Assembly: GCF_900109935.1 (NCBI RefSeq)
Contig: NZ_FOBV01000002.1
Coordinates: 558,001-622,000, forward strand
DNA from: Chryseobacterium taichungense
GTDB taxonomy: Bacteria; Bacteroidota; Bacteroidia; Flavobacteriales; Weeksellaceae
Length of the DNA: 64,000 bases
Direction: 5' to 3'
This document shows positions 53,425-61,502 of this stretch, piece by piece (position 1 is the stretch's first letter; each line of letters opens with the position of its first letter). A model generated the notes under the pieces. It was not told the DNA's origin. It worked only from the letters and a program-made list of their open reading frames with translations, and made no database searches. A program made the position numbers and the translations under genes.

Positions 53425-53723
53425 TATGTCATCTGTATGTTTTGAGGATCTGAGTTTTGCAGAGATCTTAATTTTGATTTAATGAAATCCCAACTGCATT
53501 TTTCATAATTAATTTCATTTATTAAGGAAGTTAAAAACAATTTAATTGCTGGTTTCGACAATATTTTCTGTGTAAAGGTAGGCGCTATAACTGGCTTTTT
53601 CGAAACGATATTTTCTGTTAATGCATATTCCTTTTCTAAATCTATGTCAATATTGAACTGGGCTTTTACACTAGTCGTTAAATATTTTTTAATCATCTTT
53701 CTTATTTCGGTGCTTGTTGTCAT
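53424..53723 (-). CDS. Small hypothetical protein
   Basis: A 99-residue protein, helical, basic at its start (TEIRKMIKKYLTTSVKAQFNIDIDL) with one Cys. It has no signal peptide or recognised domain. I count it as real because it uses normal codons, runs convergently into a shared terminator, and has an ATG in an A/T-rich leader. A function cannot be given. Confidence 0.55.
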   Translation of the reverse strand: MTTSTEIRKMIKKYLTTSVKAQFNIDIDLEKEYALTENIVSKKPVIAPTFTQKILSKPAIKLFLTSLINEINYEKCSWDFIKSKLRSLQNSDPQNIQMT

Positions 53724-53829
53724 CGTTTGGTATTTTATTAATCAATATAAAATATCTGTGCCACAAATGATCTGATATGAAATATTTAGCATTTTTTATT
53801 ATATTTAAATCTTTACTTAAAATAAAAAA

Positions 53830-53865
53830 CGGACAATAAAGCTGTAAGGCTGTATCGTCCGCTTG
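53830..53865 (-). terminator. Terminator of the outer-membrane barrel gene
   Basis: CGGAC (53830-53834) with GTCCG (53857-53861) and inner pairing (ACAGC against GCTGT); on the minus strand it is followed by TTTTTTATTTT. Confidence 0.65.
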
Positions 53866-53886
53866 CTAAATGAGGAATGTTATATT

Positions 53887-56064
53887 TTATTTTCCGCCAC
53901 CGCCGTTTTTCTCAACATCGGTTTTCGTATTTTCTTTTACTTTCTGGTTTCCGAAACGCTTTACGAAAGATATCGAAGCCCCGTACCAGTCCCATTTTGA
54001 GGAACTTCTTACAAATCCTTGTTGATTATATGTTGTTGCGTTATAATTTGGCCTCTGGAAAATATTCATCAGCTGAAGGCTGACTTCCATTTGGGTTTTA
54101 GGAAATATCTTCGTCACCGAAATATTATGAAATACATTGGCTTTATTGGTGGTAGAATTTCCATTATTCTGATTGGATATTTCCATCCATGCGCTTACAT
54201 TAATATTTTTATTGAAGAGATTGGTATAGGAAAGATTGGTGGAAGCACTAAGGTAGCTAATGTAAGGATCTCCTTTAATATCATTTTTTGCATTAAAATC
54301 ACTGTTGTCAATATAATACCAGCCAAGTCCAAGATTTACTGTAAATTTATTCTTAAAGAACGTCTGGTTCGTATTGGCATAAAGATAATATTTGTGAACT
54401 TTTCCATTGAAATTGGAAGGCTGGGTGATATTAATTGTTTGCGCTTTCCCATTAACAACAATATCCTCTTTAAGATAATCCGTCCAGTAATCCTGATCCG
54501 TATACATGTATCTCGCAGAAATAAAATATTTCTTTAAAATCCCGAGTTTCATGTAAAGCCTGTCACTTGGATTAGGATCCAAATCAATATTTCCCCGGCT
54601 GTAAATTCCGTTGGTATTTGGCGTCATAAAAGGATTAAACTCCGCATACCAGGGTCTCCAGATATTACGGTTGTAGGTTAAGCTTAAATCATATTTATCA
54701 GAGAATGTATATTTCAACAAAATATTAGGAAGGAAGGTGCCGTAAGAATCTTTTCTTGAAGCTCCCGCAATATCCTGGCGCATTTTGTAATCAATATATT
54801 CGTAACGAAGCCCGATCCTCGTTTCGAGCTTTTTAAAGAAAGTTCTGCTGTAGTTTGCATACACTGATGTAATATTATCTTCATAATGGAAAATATCATG
54901 ATCACTCAGTCCGCTCAGCATATTTCCATTTAAATTATTTGGTACAACATTATTGTTAAAATTAATTTTTGCACCGACTTCAAAATTTGCTCCTGATTTT
55001 CCCAAAGGCTGCGTGTAGTCGATCTTTGCATAATAATTTCGATTTTCTGTATCTGTGAAAGCTCCGAGAGTCTGGGTTGAAGCACCATTTTCTACAGAAA
55101 GAATGTCTCTGTTGAAATAGCTATCTTCCGACTGTCCGTAATAATTTGTCCCAAGATTTACATCCAGAATTCTATTCTTTTCTTTATCATACCATTTATA
55201 AAAAATATTGGTACCCAGGTTACGGTTTAGTCCTGTTGAATTCTGGTTTTGATCGAAAGAACTTTTGAATACATTATTAAGATAATCGCTTCCACTGGCT
55301 TCGGAGTTGGAAGTTGAATTACTCTGGTAATATTCAAGGATTACCCCTACAGTATTTTTATTGTCAATCTCAAATTCTGATGTGGAAGATAAAGACGGAC
55401 TTTTGCTTCTTCCAATCACATAGCTGTCGATCTGGTTCGTAGAATTGTCTGCATACCAAGAATAAAAACTTGAATCTTTCTGAACATACGTATTATCACT
55501 GTAGCTACCGATAAGCGTTTGGGTGAAATCCTTTTTATGATAATTCAGGTTAAAATTGGTGTATTGTGAATTTTTTGTATTCTGTCGGTTGTTGAGCGTT
55601 ATACTTCCTTTCATTCCTTCATCATCACGCTTTTTCAGGACAATATTTATAACGGTTCCTGTTGCCTCATACCGTGAAGAAGGGCTGGTGATCACCTCAA
55701 TTTTCATAAGGTTGTCGGCTGGAATTGTCTTTAGATATTCTTTTAACTCCTTACCAGTGAAAACAGATTTTCTGTCGTTGATATAAACGGTGACCGATTC
55801 TCCCTCCGCTTTTATCGCATCATTGTTGTCAATACTTACAAGAGGTGTCATTCTTAAAACATCCCATGTCGTATTTCCTGCCAGGATCGAACTGTTGGCA
55901 ACATTAAATACAGTACGGTCTACTTTAGATTCTACAGTGGGCTTTCTTACGGTTAGCGTTACTCCTTCAATTTCCTTCTCTTTAGATTTTATAGTATCTT
56001 TTTCTGTTTGTGCAAAAGTCAGAATTCCTGCCAGTAAGGCGATAGGTGTTAAAATGGTTTTCAT
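53887..56064 (-). CDS. TonB-dependent-receptor-like outer-membrane beta-barrel protein
   Basis: A 725-residue protein with signal peptide (MKTILTPIALLAGILTFA-Q) and a plug-like N-terminus (EIEGVTLTVRKPTVESKVDRT, WDVLRMTPLVSIDNNDAIKAEG, VTVYINDRKSVFTGKELKEYL, VITSPSSRYEATGTVINIVLKK), then a long beta barrel. This is the OMP_b-brl_3 type, which lacks the carboxypeptidase-like domain and acts as a TonB-dependent-like porin. Unusually, the barrel's last aromatic strand (YGASISFVKRF) is followed by a 20-residue charged tail ending GGGGK. Cargo unknown. Confidence 0.9.
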   Translation of the reverse strand: MKTILTPIALLAGILTFAQTEKDTIKSKEKEIEGVTLTVRKPTVESKVDRTVFNVANSSILAGNTTWDVLRMTPLVSIDNNDAIKAEGESVTVYINDRKSVFTGKELKEYLKTIPADNLMKIEVITSPSSRYEATGTVINIVLKKRDDEGMKGSITLNNRQNTKNSQYTNFNLNYHKKDFTQTLIGSYSDNTYVQKDSSFYSWYADNSTNQIDSYVIGRSKSPSLSSTSEFEIDNKNTVGVILEYYQSNSTSNSEASGSDYLNNVFKSSFDQNQNSTGLNRNLGTNIFYKWYDKEKNRILDVNLGTNYYGQSEDSYFNRDILSVENGASTQTLGAFTDTENRNYYAKIDYTQPLGKSGANFEVGAKINFNNNVVPNNLNGNMLSGLSDHDIFHYEDNITSVYANYSRTFFKKLETRIGLRYEYIDYKMRQDIAGASRKDSYGTFLPNILLKYTFSDKYDLSLTYNRNIWRPWYAEFNPFMTPNTNGIYSRGNIDLDPNPSDRLYMKLGILKKYFISARYMYTDQDYWTDYLKEDIVVNGKAQTINITQPSNFNGKVHKYYLYANTNQTFFKNKFTVNLGLGWYYIDNSDFNAKNDIKGDPYISYLSASTNLSYTNLFNKNINVSAWMEISNQNNGNSTTNKANVFHNISVTKIFPKTQMEVSLQLMNIFQRPNYNATTYNQQGFVRSSSKWDWYGASISFVKRFGNQKVKENTKTDVEKNGGGGK

Positions 56065-56214
56065 TTAAAACTAGGTTTTACATATAAGACACTTCGGAGT
56101 GTATTATTGTTACATTACTAGAATTAATTCTACCACATTTTTTCTTTATGCCTGATTTATAGCCTGTTTATTTATTTTAAAACACCCATTTATAATCAAA
56201 TGTAAAAAATATTA

Positions 56215-56222
56215 TATTTTTG
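56215..56222 (+). promoter_or_regulatory. -7 box for the second diheme peroxidase gene
   Basis: TATTTTTG, 11 bases before the ATG, implying a short leader. Confidence 0.5.
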
Positions 56223-56233
56223 CTAAAATTATA

Positions 56234-57406
56234 ATGGCTATGAAGAATGCACTAAGCTGGATTCTTGTTTTATTTCTTCTTGTTTCAGTTTTAAATAACT
56301 GCCTGAACAATTCAGTAAAGAAAGAAATGAAACAAAAACTTGCGATAATGGAAAACCTCAGGAAATTATATTCCTCAGGTGATTCTTCAAAATGGCCGAA
56401 ACCTATTCTTGATCCGGAATCTGTTTCATCATATGCTGAAATTGGTCATTTACCGGAAATTACTTTTCCTTCTGATAATCCGTATTCTGTCGAAAAAGAG
56501 ACCTTGGGAAAAACTCTTTTTTTTGATCCCCGACTTTCAAAATCAAATCAGATTGCCTGTGCATCATGCCATGATCCTGAATTGGGTTGGTGCGACAGCA
56601 GAACTTTTTCTTTTGGACACGACCGTCAATTAGGAAATCGCAACGCAATGAGTATCTTTAATGTTGCTTATGCCAAAGCTTTATTCTGGGATGGCAGGGC
56701 GAAATCACTGGAAGAGCAATCAAGAATGCCCATTGAGGATCATCGTGAAATGGGAGAGCATATGGATATGGCAGCTGGTAAAATTGCTAACATAAAAGGT
56801 TATGAAATCTTATTTGAAAAAGCATTTGGTGATAAGGTTGTTACGAAAGAGCGTATTTCAAAAGCTATTGCGACTTTTGAAAGAAAAGTCAGAAGCTCGG
56901 CAAGTAAATTTGATCAGTTTATTAATGGAAATGCCGAAATCTATACCGATGATGAGCTGATGGGATTACATCTTTTCAGAACCAAAGCCCAGTGTATCAA
57001 CTGCCATAATTCCGGATACTTCTCCAATAATAAATTTGAAAATATAGGGACGGCTTTATTGGGTGAAAAAGGAGAGGATCTTGGGAGATATCTCATTACT
57101 AAAGACCCTGATGATGCAGGAAGGTTTCGTGTTCCGTCATTGAGAGAAGTTTCCCGTACCGGACCTTATTTTCATAATGGCTCAATGACTACGTTAGAGG
57201 AAGTAATCCAATTTTACAGCAAAGGAAATCCTGAACATTCCCAGAAGCGCTCAACAGTCTATGATGGTAAAACATTAAAATCAGAAAAATCCGGAATGGT
57301 ACGGATGCTGGAGTTGTCAGATCTGGAAATTTCACAATTGGAAGCTTTTTTAAGGACATTATCGTCTAAGACAGAAAAAGTTTCTATTCCTGAGTTACCT
57401 CAATAA
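56234..57406 (+). CDS. MauG/CcpA-type diheme cytochrome c peroxidase
   Basis: A 390-residue protein. Residues 1-26 form a hydrophobic export signal (LSWILVLFLLVSVLNNCLNN) that may be a loose lipobox at Cys23. Two heme sites are present: C109-ASC-H113 and C254-INC-H258; MauG-type text includes GKTLFFDPRLSKSNQIACASC, NRNAMSIFNVAYAKALFWDGRAKSLEEQ and FRVPSLREVSRTGPYFHNGS. Periplasmic peroxide reduction is likely, partner unknown. It differs from the peroxidase at 32069 in lacking the long N-terminal domain. Confidence 0.9.
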   Translation: MAMKNALSWILVLFLLVSVLNNCLNNSVKKEMKQKLAIMENLRKLYSSGDSSKWPKPILDPESVSSYAEIGHLPEITFPSDNPYSVEKETLGKTLFFDPRLSKSNQIACASCHDPELGWCDSRTFSFGHDRQLGNRNAMSIFNVAYAKALFWDGRAKSLEEQSRMPIEDHREMGEHMDMAAGKIANIKGYEILFEKAFGDKVVTKERISKAIATFERKVRSSASKFDQFINGNAEIYTDDELMGLHLFRTKAQCINCHNSGYFSNNKFENIGTALLGEKGEDLGRYLITKDPDDAGRFRVPSLREVSRTGPYFHNGSMTTLEEVIQFYSKGNPEHSQKRSTVYDGKTLKSEKSGMVRMLELSDLEISQLEAFLRTLSSKTEKVSIPELPQ

Positions 57407-57713
57407 ATAAAAAGCAGCTATACAAAACATTGTAAAACTGCTTCCCCTAAGATTAATATACTAATTGTAATTTTAATTCTTTGAAAAAGAGAGCACTCCA
57501 AGATAGGAGCGTCTCTCATATAAAATATTCCCTTTTACTTTTTATTATTGTCAAAAGCTAATTAATAGCCTTTGTCTTGAGTAAAAATAGAAATAAAGAA
57601 TAATATATTGACAGATCATTAAAAATTAAGTTAAAAATACTTTTTACAATAACCTGTCTAGAATAAAATTCTCTATATTTGTTGAAATATCAGCATTTAA
57701 AGAATATTATTCT
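57407..57713. other. Intergenic stretch before the Lrp gene
   Basis: About 300 A/T-rich bases without a gene. AAGCAG (57412-57417) pairs with CTGCTT (57438-57443) as a weak hairpin without a T run after the peroxidase gene, a hairpin with an internal loop lies near 57491-57517, and the Lrp -7 box (57674-57681) closes the region. Confidence 0.5.
57674..57681 (+). promoter_or_regulatory. -7 box for the Lrp/AsnC gene
   Basis: TATATTTG, 32 bases before the ATG. Confidence 0.5.
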
Positions 57714-58175
57714 ATGGACAACCTTGATGATAAAGATTTGCAGCTTCTAAGACTTCTTCAAAAAGACGCAAAATTAACGGTTAAAGAACTAGCAAAGGAA
57801 GTAAACCTTTCACCGTCGCCTGTTTTTGAAAGAGTAAAAAGACTGGAGCAGGAAGGATATATAAAAAAATATGCCGCATTACTTGACGCTGAAAAACTCA
57901 ATCTTGGATTAACGGTATATTGCCAGCTTAAGTTAAAAAGCAATGACAGCTATCTCGCTATAGAATTTGAACGTGAAATCCTTGAAATTGAAGAAGTAGC
58001 TGAATGTTACAGCATTTCCGGAGATTTTGATTTTTTACTGAAAGTTTATGTACGCGATATGAAACAATATCAGAATTTTGTATTTAATATTCTGGGAGCT
58101 GTACCCTCTATAGGAAGTACACACAGTACTTTTGTAATGGCTCAGGTAAAGAATACTTACGGACTGACTATTTAA
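57714..58175 (+). CDS. Lrp/AsnC-family transcriptional regulator
   Basis: A 153-residue regulator: N-terminal helix-turn-helix (LLRLLQKDAKLTVKELAKEVNLSPSPVFERVKRLEQEGYI) and a C-terminal RAM domain (VYCQLKLKSND, VAECYSISGDFDFLLKVYV, STHSTFVMAQVKNTY) that forms octamers and binds amino acids. No amino-acid gene is adjacent, so the target is unknown. An inverted repeat (58203-58235) follows. Confidence 0.93.
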   Translation: MDNLDDKDLQLLRLLQKDAKLTVKELAKEVNLSPSPVFERVKRLEQEGYIKKYAALLDAEKLNLGLTVYCQLKLKSNDSYLAIEFEREILEIEEVAECYSISGDFDFLLKVYVRDMKQYQNFVFNILGAVPSIGSTHSTFVMAQVKNTYGLTI

Positions 58176-58202
58176 ATAATAGTTTTGTTCTGTAAAAATC
58201 AT

Positions 58203-58235
58203 AATGAGATTTCATGCTGATGATGAAATCTCATT
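58203..58235 (+). terminator. Hairpin after the Lrp gene
   Basis: AATGAGATTTCAT (58203-58215) with ATGAAATCTCATT (58223-58235), a 13-bp stem. No T run follows, so it may end the transcript only weakly or serve both directions. Confidence 0.5.
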
Positions 58236-58281
58236 AATTACATTAATTATAAAAAAGTAAAATTCTGTTTTTGATAATAGA

Positions 58282-58875
58282 TTAATAGTAAATTTTTCTG
58301 TTTTCTATTTTTACAAGATTATTATCCTGCATTTTCTTTATTGTTCTGATGACGGTTTCTACCCGTAGTCCTGTAAGATTGGCAAGCTGCTGTCTCGTAA
58401 GCGGGACCTGATAAGAGTATTTGTGATCGTCATTGTTACCTTTCAGGCAATCCATAACCGTTTTAATTTTGAAAATAGGATCGGAAGAAGAAATATTGAA
58501 GAGCATAATGTATTTATTATGCAGAATATCTGCCAGACACTGAAACATTTTCAGAGAGACTTCAGGATTATGATCCATAAGATTGAAAAAATCACCTTTA
58601 GGAAGCTTCAGGATTTTACAGGTTGTTTTTGCTGTTGCATTGGTAGGATAATATTTATCATCAAATAAAAAAGACTCTCCGAAGCTCTGCCCATCTGATA
58701 AAATATTCTGTGTAAATTCTTTTCCATCTTCGTGATAGTTGTTAAGCTCTACGATACCGGTGATAATCTGAAAATAGAATTTCGGCATAGTGCCTTCATA
58801 AAAGATGGTATCATTCGTTTCATAGGTTTCATAAAAACCTCCATATGCCAGTAGTAAATCTTCACTAATTATCAT
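58282..58875 (-). CDS. Crp/Fnr-family regulator, copy 2
   Basis: A 197-residue regulator with the same layout as the one at 44855: nucleotide-type barrel (FYEGTMPKFYFQIITGIVELNNYHEDGKEF) and winged helix (PLTRQQLANLTGLRVETVIRTIKKMQDN). Helix-turn-helix text is nearly identical between the two, so they probably read similar DNA sites while sensing different things. No iron-sulfur cysteine cluster. Confidence 0.88.
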   Translation of the reverse strand: MIISEDLLLAYGGFYETYETNDTIFYEGTMPKFYFQIITGIVELNNYHEDGKEFTQNILSDGQSFGESFLFDDKYYPTNATAKTTCKILKLPKGDFFNLMDHNPEVSLKMFQCLADILHNKYIMLFNISSSDPIFKIKTVMDCLKGNNDDHKYSYQVPLTRQQLANLTGLRVETVIRTIKKMQDNNLVKIENRKIYY

Positions 58876-59022
58876 ATATTAAATATTATGGTTCAACAAT
58901 GAATATTTTAGTTGAATTTTGATTATTTAAAATCAAATAATAAACCATAAAAGATTATTTATGTTTAAAAAAATACCACATTTTGTAAATTTTATAGAAT
59001 TCCAACCAAAAATTATAAAAAA

Positions 59023-59042
59023 AGAGGCCTTTAATGACCTCT
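59023..59042 (-). terminator. Terminator of the YciE-like gene
   Basis: AGAGG (59023-59027) with CCTCT (59038-59042); on the minus strand followed by TTTTTTTATAATTTTT. Short stem but long T run. Confidence 0.6.
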
Positions 59043-59067
59043 CTCAAATTTATTTTAAAAATTGTTC

Positions 59068-59649
59068 TTACATTGCCTTGCTGTTAAGATTTGTATCAGC
59101 AACTTTTGTCAGCAACTCATCACATTTTTTTTCCTCATTCAACGTTTCCAGAAGATACTTAAGACAATCTTCTTCTTGTAATACTTTTGCGAAAGCAGCA
59201 AGTGTTCCGTACGTTGCAATTTCGTAATGTTCCACTTTCTGGGCCGCTGCTATAATACCGGCGTCTCTTACTGTTCCGGGTTCAGTTTCTTCAATGATGC
59301 TTTTCCCTTCATCAAGAAGCCCCTGCATAGCATCACATTTTTTTGCCTGAGCTTTTTTACCCAATGCTTTAAAGCATTCTTCCAATCTTTCCACATGGGT
59401 TTCTGTTTCAGCAAGGTGATTTTCTATCGCCGTTTTCAGCTTTTCATCAGTAGCATTTTTCATCATGGTCGGTAATGCTTTTACCAACGCTTTTTCAGCC
59501 CAATAAATATCTTTTAATGAATCTTCAAACAGGTCTTTTAATTCTTTTGCCGCACTTTTTTTAGCCGGAGTCTTTGAAGTTGATTTTGATGTAGTTTTAG
59601 AAGCTGTTGTTTTTGCCGCCGTTTTTTTAGCTGGTGTTTTAGTTTCCAT
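59068..59649 (-). CDS. YciE-type (DUF892) ferritin-like protein with histone-H1-like tail
   Basis: A 193-residue protein in two parts. Residues 1-36 are a Lys/Ala/Thr tail (TPAKKTAAKTTASKTTSK and so on) like bacterial histone-H1 homologues. Residues about 37-190 are a YciE four-helix bundle with the diiron-type acids and histidines E54, E84 to H88, and E146-x-x-H149 (KELKDLFEDSLKDIYWAEKAL, HLAETETHVERLEE, KVEHYEIATYGTLAAFA). Family members bind iron or are stress-induced. The tail suggests DNA binding, as in Dps-like protection; this is inference. Confidence 0.87.
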   Translation of the reverse strand: METKTPAKKTAAKTTASKTTSKSTSKTPAKKSAAKELKDLFEDSLKDIYWAEKALVKALPTMMKNATDEKLKTAIENHLAETETHVERLEECFKALGKKAQAKKCDAMQGLLDEGKSIIEETEPGTVRDAGIIAAAQKVEHYEIATYGTLAAFAKVLQEEDCLKYLLETLNEEKKCDELLTKVADTNLNSKAM

Positions 59650-59822
59650 AATAAATTGTATTTAGTGATTATTGATTGGTGATGAATCTGCAACTATAAG
59701 ACCATCTTTAATTAAAAACCTGATATGTGGTATCTAAAAGAATTATAATGTTCTATGATGTGACTCATAAAATGAATTTACTTTTAACTGTATATTTAAA
59801 ATCACCAATTTAAAATAGTTTT

Positions 59823-60590
59823 ATGAGTACAAAAAAAACTTTAAATCTTACCCTGAAAATCTGGAGACAGAAAAACAGAAAAACCAAAGGACAATTTGAA
59901 ATATATAAAGTTTCTGATATATCCACTGATTCATCTTTTTTGGAAATGCTGGATATTCTTAATGAGCAACTCATCAATGAAAACAAAGAACCCATAGCTT
60001 TTGATCACGATTGCCGTGAGGGAATTTGCGGCACGTGCTCTTTATACATTAATGGAAGAGCGCACGGACCTGATACAGGAATTACCACCTGCCAGCTTCA
60101 CATGAGAATGTTTACGGACGGCGAAACAATTGTCGTAGAACCGTGGAGAAGTATTGCTTTTCCTGTGATTAAAGATCTGATTACCGATCGCAGTGCTTTT
60201 GACAGAATTATGGCTGCAGGAGGATTTATTTCTGTGAATACTTCAGGAAATACGCTGGATGCCAATGCTATTCCCGTTCCTAAAGAAAATGCAGACAAAG
60301 CTATGGATGCAGCTGCCTGTATAAGCTGTGGTGCATGTGTTGCCTGCTGTCCTAACGGTGCTGCAATGCTTTTTGTTGGTGCTAAAGTTTCTCATTTTGC
60401 ACTGCTTCCGCAGGGAAGGGTAGAAGCAAGACGAAGAGTTCTGAATATGGTGAAGGCCATGGACGAGGAAGGCTTCGGCAACTGTTCTGTAATCGGGGCC
60501 TGCGAAGTGGAGTGTCCCAAAAACATTTCACTCGACAACATCGCCAGGATGAACAGGGAATACATGAATGCATGGATCACTACAAAATAA
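59823..60590 (+). CDS. Succinate dehydrogenase/fumarate reductase iron-sulfur subunit, unlinked
   Basis: A 255-residue SdhB/FrdB-like protein. The [2Fe-2S] site is [20 protein letters not shown] with a further Cys in ITTCQL; the [4Fe-4S] and [3Fe-4S] sites are [12 protein letters not shown] and [12 protein letters not shown]. It should carry electrons between flavoprotein SdhA and the membrane anchor. Neither sdhA nor sdhC is in the flanking genes, so it is either a second copy or a partner of distant genes. Confidence 0.9.
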   Translation: MSTKKTLNLTLKIWRQKNRKTKGQFEIYKVSDISTDSSFLEMLDILNEQLINENKEPIAFDHDCREGICGTCSLYINGRAHGPDTGITTCQLHMRMFTDGETIVVEPWRSIAFPVIKDLITDRSAFDRIMAAGGFISVNTSGNTLDANAIPVPKENADKAMDAAACISCGACVACCPNGAAMLFVGAKVSHFALLPQGRVEARRRVLNMVKAMDEEGFGNCSVIGACEVECPKNISLDNIARMNREYMNAWITTK

Positions 60591-60651
60591 TCCACATTTT
60601 CATAATCGGCTTCTTATGCTACTATTTTAAAAGATTTAATATGAATGTAAA

Positions 60652-60671
60652 ACTCCTCAATGATGAGGAGT
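60652..60671 (-). terminator. Terminator of the hypothetical gene at 60733
   Basis: ACTCCTCA (60652-60659) with TGAGGAGT (60664-60671), 4-base loop; on the minus strand it is followed by TTTTACATT. Confidence 0.6.
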
Positions 60672-60732
60672 CAGGAAAGTAAAATGGAGTGAAAAACAAT
60701 TAATATTAAAACTATGATTTTTTTATTCTATT

Positions 60733-61335
60733 TTAAAAATCAAGAAGCCCGTCTGTCAGCAGCTTCCACTGGATTTTGGCAATGCCGATCATCCCACCAA
60801 TGGCAATCATAAAATTTCTTATTTTATCCAGAAGTCCGGCATTGAAATTAGGTTTCTCATTTCTTCCATAAACGCCTGCTTTTAATAAATCTCCTTCTTT
60901 AGCAATCATGATGTTGGATGTAGCAGAAATTCTATAAAAGTGAGCAATACGCCCTTTCGGCTGGTTCGGATCTTTTGATGGTTTGCAGGTTATGAGATAT
61001 GATTCGTAATTATCAATCTGCCTGTGAGCAATATTGGTAATTTCTACCCAGTCGTACCCATTTGCTTCTTTTGTACCCGGGCTAGGAATGCCGATTCTTA
61101 TAAAATCTCCCCTTTGAGGAGTTCTATTAACCGGCTGCCCGGATTCACTAAAATGTTTAAATTCAGATGATGCTTTCCCACAGTAGTCTTTCCATTCATT
61201 AATAGAAAAAAGACGCTTTTTGAGGATCTCAAATTTGGCATTTATCTCAGTAGCTTTATACTGCTTTTTGCTTTCAGTATCGTGAAACCCTCCGCTTTTT
61301 TGCGCAGGAACTCCCGGAATCTGTTTAGGTTTCAT
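60733..61335 (-). CDS. Conserved-looking hypothetical protein
   Basis: A 200-residue protein without signal peptide. The middle (QRGDFIRIGIPSPGTKEANGYDWVEITNIAHRQ in parts, with YESYLITCKPSKDPNQPKGRIAHFYRI) reads like a beta-barrel ligand or nucleic-acid domain, and the end is a hydrophobic helix (IRNFMIAIGGMIGIAKIQWKLLTDG), possibly a membrane anchor. I do not recognise the family. Neighbours give no hint. Confidence 0.65.
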   Translation of the reverse strand: MKPKQIPGVPAQKSGGFHDTESKKQYKATEINAKFEILKKRLFSINEWKDYCGKASSEFKHFSESGQPVNRTPQRGDFIRIGIPSPGTKEANGYDWVEITNIAHRQIDNYESYLITCKPSKDPNQPKGRIAHFYRISATSNIMIAKEGDLLKAGVYGRNEKPNFNAGLLDKIRNFMIAIGGMIGIAKIQWKLLTDGLLDF

Positions 61336-61502
61336 ATGATAATCTTATGTAGGTGCTTAACAAAGATAGTTGGTATAGAATACAATTGTTATGAGCAGAA
61401 TCACAATAAACCATATTTCACAATTGAGTGTAATCATATATTTTGTTAACTTTATTCTCGAAATTCGTTTAGATCAATGAATAAGTGTAACTTTTATTAA
61501 TT

